A stretch of DNA of 64,000 bases, taken from NCBI GenBank assembly GCA_029262175.1, contig JAJCZV010000073.1, forward strand, positions 17,475 to 81,474, in the 5' to 3' direction. Of the stretch, positions 61,295 through 64,000 are shown piece by piece (within the stretch, counting starts at the first letter, position 1; every line of letters begins with the position of its first letter). This DNA comes from Gemmatimonadota bacterium. GTDB taxonomy: Bacteria > Gemmatimonadota > Gemmatimonadetes > Palauibacterales > Palauibacteraceae. The notes under the pieces were generated by a model. The model saw nothing but the letters and a program-made list of their open reading frames with translations, did no database searches and was not told the origin of the DNA. The position numbers and the translations under genes are program-made.

Positions 61295-63796
61295 TTGGAC
61301 GTTCCGACGGGCTGGACCCAGGCCTCTCGAAGATCGCATCATTGCGGGATTCGCGGACTGCTTCTCGCCTCGTTGCTGCTTGTTCCGGTCGGGGTCGGTG
61401 CCCAGCAAAGGCCGCCTCGCGGATCGCTCGACGGGCGGGTCCTGGACGAAAGAGGAGAACCACTGGCAGGTGTTCGGGTCGAGCTCGTCGAGCTCGGGCT
61501 GGCCACTCGGACGGACGAGGGCGGCGCCTATCGCATCCCCGATCTTCTGGACGGTCGCTACACGCTTCGCTTCGGCGGACTCGATCGCGGCGTGACGGAA
61601 CGGTACGTTTCGGTTGAAGGTGGCGCCGTCACCGTACCCGCCGTGCGGCTCGTCATCGTCGCGTTGCCGCTCGAGCCGCTACAAGTCATCGAGCAGCGTA
61701 CGCGTCTCGCCGGAGTCCGCGCGCGCGTCCCCGGTTCGGCTCAGGTATTGGACGCAGAGCAGCTCGAAGCGGCCGTCACACCCTACGACGATATTCATCA
61801 GTTGCTGCGGCGCGTCCCCGGGGTCAACGTTCAGGAGGAGGACGGTTACGGACTCCGCCCCAACATCGGAATGCGCGGGTCGGGGAGCGAGCGTAGCTCG
61901 AAGATCACCCTCATGGAGGATGGCGTCCTCATCGCGCCCGCGCCCTATTCGGCCCCCTCGGCCTATTACTTCCCCGTGGTCGGTCGGATGCAGGCGATCG
62001 AGGTGCGGAAGGGCTCGAGTCAGATCAAGTACGGTCCCCGGACCATCGGCGGCGCCCTGAATCTGGTGTCCAGCTCGATTCCGACGGAGAGCTTCCGCTG
62101 GGCCGGAGAAGTAATGGGCGGTCCCGACGCCACCCGACGTGTTCACGCTCGAATCGGGGGCTCTTCGGACCGATTGGGCTGGCTGGCCGAGACCTACCAG
62201 ATCGCAACGGATGGATTCAAGCAGCTACCGACCGGCGGTAGCTCCGGCTTCGGCGTACAGGATTACCTGGCCAAGGTGCGTTGGAATTCCGATCCGGCGG
62301 CAGCGGACTTCTACCAGCAAGTCGAGGTAAAACTCGGCTACTACGACGAACGCTCCAACGAAACATACTTGGGGCTCACCGAGTCGGACTTCCGCGCGAG
62401 TCCCCTCGAACGCTACGCGGCCTCGCAGCAGGATGTGATGAACGCCGACCACCGGCAGCTGCAAGTCCGACACTTTCTTCGCGCCGGCCGCGACGTAGAC
62501 CTGACAACGACGGCCTATCGAAACGAGTTCTCGCGCAATTGGTACAAGCTCCAGAGCGTTCGCGGCTCGACACTGGCCGACGTACTCGATGCGCCGGACG
62601 CGTTCGCCCAGGAGATAGGGATCCTCCGGGGCTCCGACAGTCCGGACGCCGACCTTCGCGTGCGCGCCAACAACCGCGATTACTACGCCGAGGGCATTCA
62701 GTCGGTGCTCGCCGCCCGAATACAGACCTTCGGCTTGAATCATGAGCTCGAGATCGGGGCACGATATCACCGAGATGCTGAGGATCGCTTCCAGCACGAG
62801 GACGGATTCCGGATGGCTTCCGGAACCATGTCTCTCGAGGAACCCGGCGAGCCGGGCAGCCAGTCAAATAGAATCGGCGAGGCGCGCGCCTGGGCCTTCT
62901 ACATCGAGGACCGCGTCGAGTTCGGGCGCCTCGCGCTCACGCCCGGGGCGCGGTTGGAAACTGTAGACTTCCGACGCATTGACTACTCGACCGACGACCC
63001 CGGTCGCGCAGCCCCCGTGCGCGTGCGCACGAACGGCGTGACCGCCCTTCTACCAGGGGTCGGGGCTACGCTCGGATTCGGATCGGACGGGCGGGTCTTC
63101 GCTGGAGTCCACCGCGGATTCGGCCCGCCAGGGCCCGGCGCCGACGACGATACGGTGCCTGAGGAGAGCGTGAACTATGAGATCGGGATCGGGCTTGGGG
63201 CCGCCGACGCGGCGGCACAGCTGGTCGGTTTCTACAACGACTACGACAACGTCCTCGGAACGGCCACGCTCGCGTCCGGGACGGACGGTACGGGGCAGCT
63301 CTTCAATGGAGGGGCGGCGGACATCTGGGGGCTCGAAGCCTCCGCAAGCCTCGACTTGGCGCCGGCGAGCGCTGGGGTGAGGCTGCCCGTTCTGCTGGCG
63401 TACACGTTCACGCACGCTCGATTCCGAACTTCCTTCGAGAGTGAATTCGATGCCTGGGGAGCGGTGCAGGCCGGAGATGAAATGCCCTACCTGTCCCGGC
63501 ACCAACTGTTCGGCAGCATCGGCGCGGCCGGAGAGTCCTGGCGCCTCGGGATCGAGGTCACGGCCGCCAGCGCCATGCGCACTTCGGCCGGGCGGGGAGT
63601 CATTCCGGACGGGAGCGGCACCGAGGCGCACGCGACTCTTGGAGTAAAAGGCGAGTACCGCATGGCGAAGTGGGGCGCCTTGTTCGCCGGGGTGCAGAAC
63701 CTGACCGACGCTCGCTTCATCGTGGCCCGCCGCCCCGCGGGCACGCGACCGGGACTTCCGCGCACGATTGAGGCTGGCATCCGACTCGAGCACTAG
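61295..63796 (+). CDS. TonB-dependent receptor with carboxypeptidase-regulatory-like N-terminus (FecA-like)
   Basis: This receptor of about 833 residues has a signal peptide ending VGVGAQ. A small beta domain follows (GSLDGRVLDERGEPLAGVRVEL), then a plug (DDIHQLLRRVPGVNVQEEDG; SGSERSSKITLMEDGV; IKYGPRTIGGALN) and a 22-strand-like barrel ending in IEAGIRLEH. Plug details match FecA-like iron-siderophore receptors. The reading frame is open far upstream but that part overlaps cusA; TTG at 61295 is the only plausible start after the Fur-like box, so the exact start is unsure. A terminal His replaces the usual Phe. Confidence 0.85.
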   Translation: MDVPTGWTQASRRSHHCGIRGLLLASLLLVPVGVGAQQRPPRGSLDGRVLDERGEPLAGVRVELVELGLATRTDEGGAYRIPDLLDGRYTLRFGGLDRGVTERYVSVEGGAVTVPAVRLVIVALPLEPLQVIEQRTRLAGVRARVPGSAQVLDAEQLEAAVTPYDDIHQLLRRVPGVNVQEEDGYGLRPNIGMRGSGSERSSKITLMEDGVLIAPAPYSAPSAYYFPVVGRMQAIEVRKGSSQIKYGPRTIGGALNLVSSSIPTESFRWAGEVMGGPDATRRVHARIGGSSDRLGWLAETYQIATDGFKQLPTGGSSGFGVQDYLAKVRWNSDPAAADFYQQVEVKLGYYDERSNETYLGLTESDFRASPLERYAASQQDVMNADHRQLQVRHFLRAGRDVDLTTTAYRNEFSRNWYKLQSVRGSTLADVLDAPDAFAQEIGILRGSDSPDADLRVRANNRDYYAEGIQSVLAARIQTFGLNHELEIGARYHRDAEDRFQHEDGFRMASGTMSLEEPGEPGSQSNRIGEARAWAFYIEDRVEFGRLALTPGARLETVDFRRIDYSTDDPGRAAPVRVRTNGVTALLPGVGATLGFGSDGRVFAGVHRGFGPPGPGADDDTVPEESVNYEIGIGLGAADAAAQLVGFYNDYDNVLGTATLASGTDGTGQLFNGGAADIWGLEASASLDLAPASAGVRLPVLLAYTFTHARFRTSFESEFDAWGAVQAGDEMPYLSRHQLFGSIGAAGESWRLGIEVTAASAMRTSAGRGVIPDGSGTEAHATLGVKGEYRMAKWGALFAGVQNLTDARFIVARRPAGTRPGLPRTIEAGIRLEH

Positions 63797-63843
63797 GTCC
63801 GATCCCTGCGATTTTCCTCGGATCTACCCGCCCGATTGGAAGC

Positions 63844-64000
63844 TCAGGGTCTCAAACGCGCCAAACGCATCGCGTTCAGCGTAACCACCAGGCTCGCGCC
63901 CAAGTCGCCGACGAGGACGGCGACGATGAGGCTCACGAACCCGCCCACGGCTCCGATCGCGAGCAGAGCTTTCAGGCCCAGGGCCAGGCCGATATTGAGC
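63844..64000 (-). CDS. Heavy-metal P-type ATPase, C-terminal end (Zn/Cd type)
   Basis: Fifty-one residues are visible before the stop at 63844; the rest lies beyond the window. The segment LGLKALLAIGAVGGFVSLIVAVLVGDLGASLVVTLNAMRL, of which GDLGASLVVTLNAMRL is the diagnostic part, matches the last two helices of ZntA/CadA-type ATPases, where the Asp of the GDxG motif is a metal ligand. It is therefore a different class from the CopA and CopB pumps here. It converges on the TonB receptor gene. Confidence 0.82.
   Translation of the reverse strand, partial: LNIGLALGLKALLAIGAVGGFVSLIVAVLVGDLGASLVVTLNAMRLARLRP

Overview
The window is GC-rich bacterial DNA from a diderm: it encodes TolC-type outer-membrane channels, outer-membrane beta-barrels, a TonB-dependent receptor and a LolA-like protein. 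An archaeal-type (type II) GAPDH, a sulfocyanin-like blue copper protein and a TonB receptor with a carboxypeptidase-regulatory-like N-terminal domain would fit Gemmatimonadota or a related phylum. That assignment is inference only; no rRNA or marker gene is present. I found no tRNA, rRNA, CRISPR array, integrase or transposase.

Layout. (1) 1-7.6 kb: the end of a NuoN-like proton pump subunit, a small SPW-like membrane protein, then a leftward run of methyltransferase, 45-aa membrane peptide, CopB-like P-type ATPase, type II GAPDH, alpha/beta hydrolase and patatin. (2) 7.7-18.3 kb: LOG-family protein, lipoprotein, small membrane proteins, a cupredoxin lipoprotein, a lycopene-cyclase-domain protein, a CDF homologue, a phospholipase-D-like protein, a geranylgeranyl-reductase-like flavoprotein, a double HMA-like protein, a YHS protein, an EamA transporter and a sulfocyanin. 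(3) 18.4-31.6 kb: a copper core with CopA ATPase, membrane cupredoxin, CusS/CusR-like two-component system, Met-rich Spy-like protein, YHS protein, complete CusCBA efflux pump and a PII-NG-like protein. (4) 32.3-37.5 kb: an overlapping five-gene operon with two FtsX-type permeases, an ABC ATPase fused to a YHS metal-binding domain, a LolA-like protein and an outer-membrane barrel. (5) 37.5-49.7 kb: a surface-glycan cluster (tandem-domain GT2, two Gfo/Idh/MocA oxidoreductases, two GT-C enzymes, a DPM-like GT2, an SGNH hydrolase, a flippase and another GT2). (6) 49.9-64 kb: a paralogue of the 31.7-kb gene, a PepSY protein, then a MerR-controlled metal operon ending in a second CusCBA pump, a TonB receptor preceded by a Fur-like box, and the C-terminus of a Zn/Cd-type P-type ATPase.

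The strongest signal that ordinary gene calling would miss is a repeated promoter architecture in regions 1-3. Direct CTTCA-like repeats, phased at exactly 11 bp, are followed after a constant 11 bp by a -10-like hexamer. They precede about nine transcription units: the CopB operon, DUF2933, cupredoxin, geranylgeranyl-reductase, YHS, sulfocyanin, CopA, the CusR-like regulator itself, and CusCBA. This matches the design of PhoB/OmpR-class activated promoters and suggests one copper regulon driven by the response regulator at 23.5-24.2 kb. The regulon would join efflux ATPases, Cus pumps, blue copper proteins and isoprenoid-related membrane enzymes. The second metal island (52-61 kb) instead has a textbook MerR promoter with a 20-bp spacer.

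Other points of note are a CopB homologue with CPD in place of CPC/CPH, a CDF homologue lacking both transport-site aspartates, the ABC-YHS fusion, and a 167-bp near-identical tract inside two otherwise diverged paralogues 18.2 kb apart, which looks like gene conversion.
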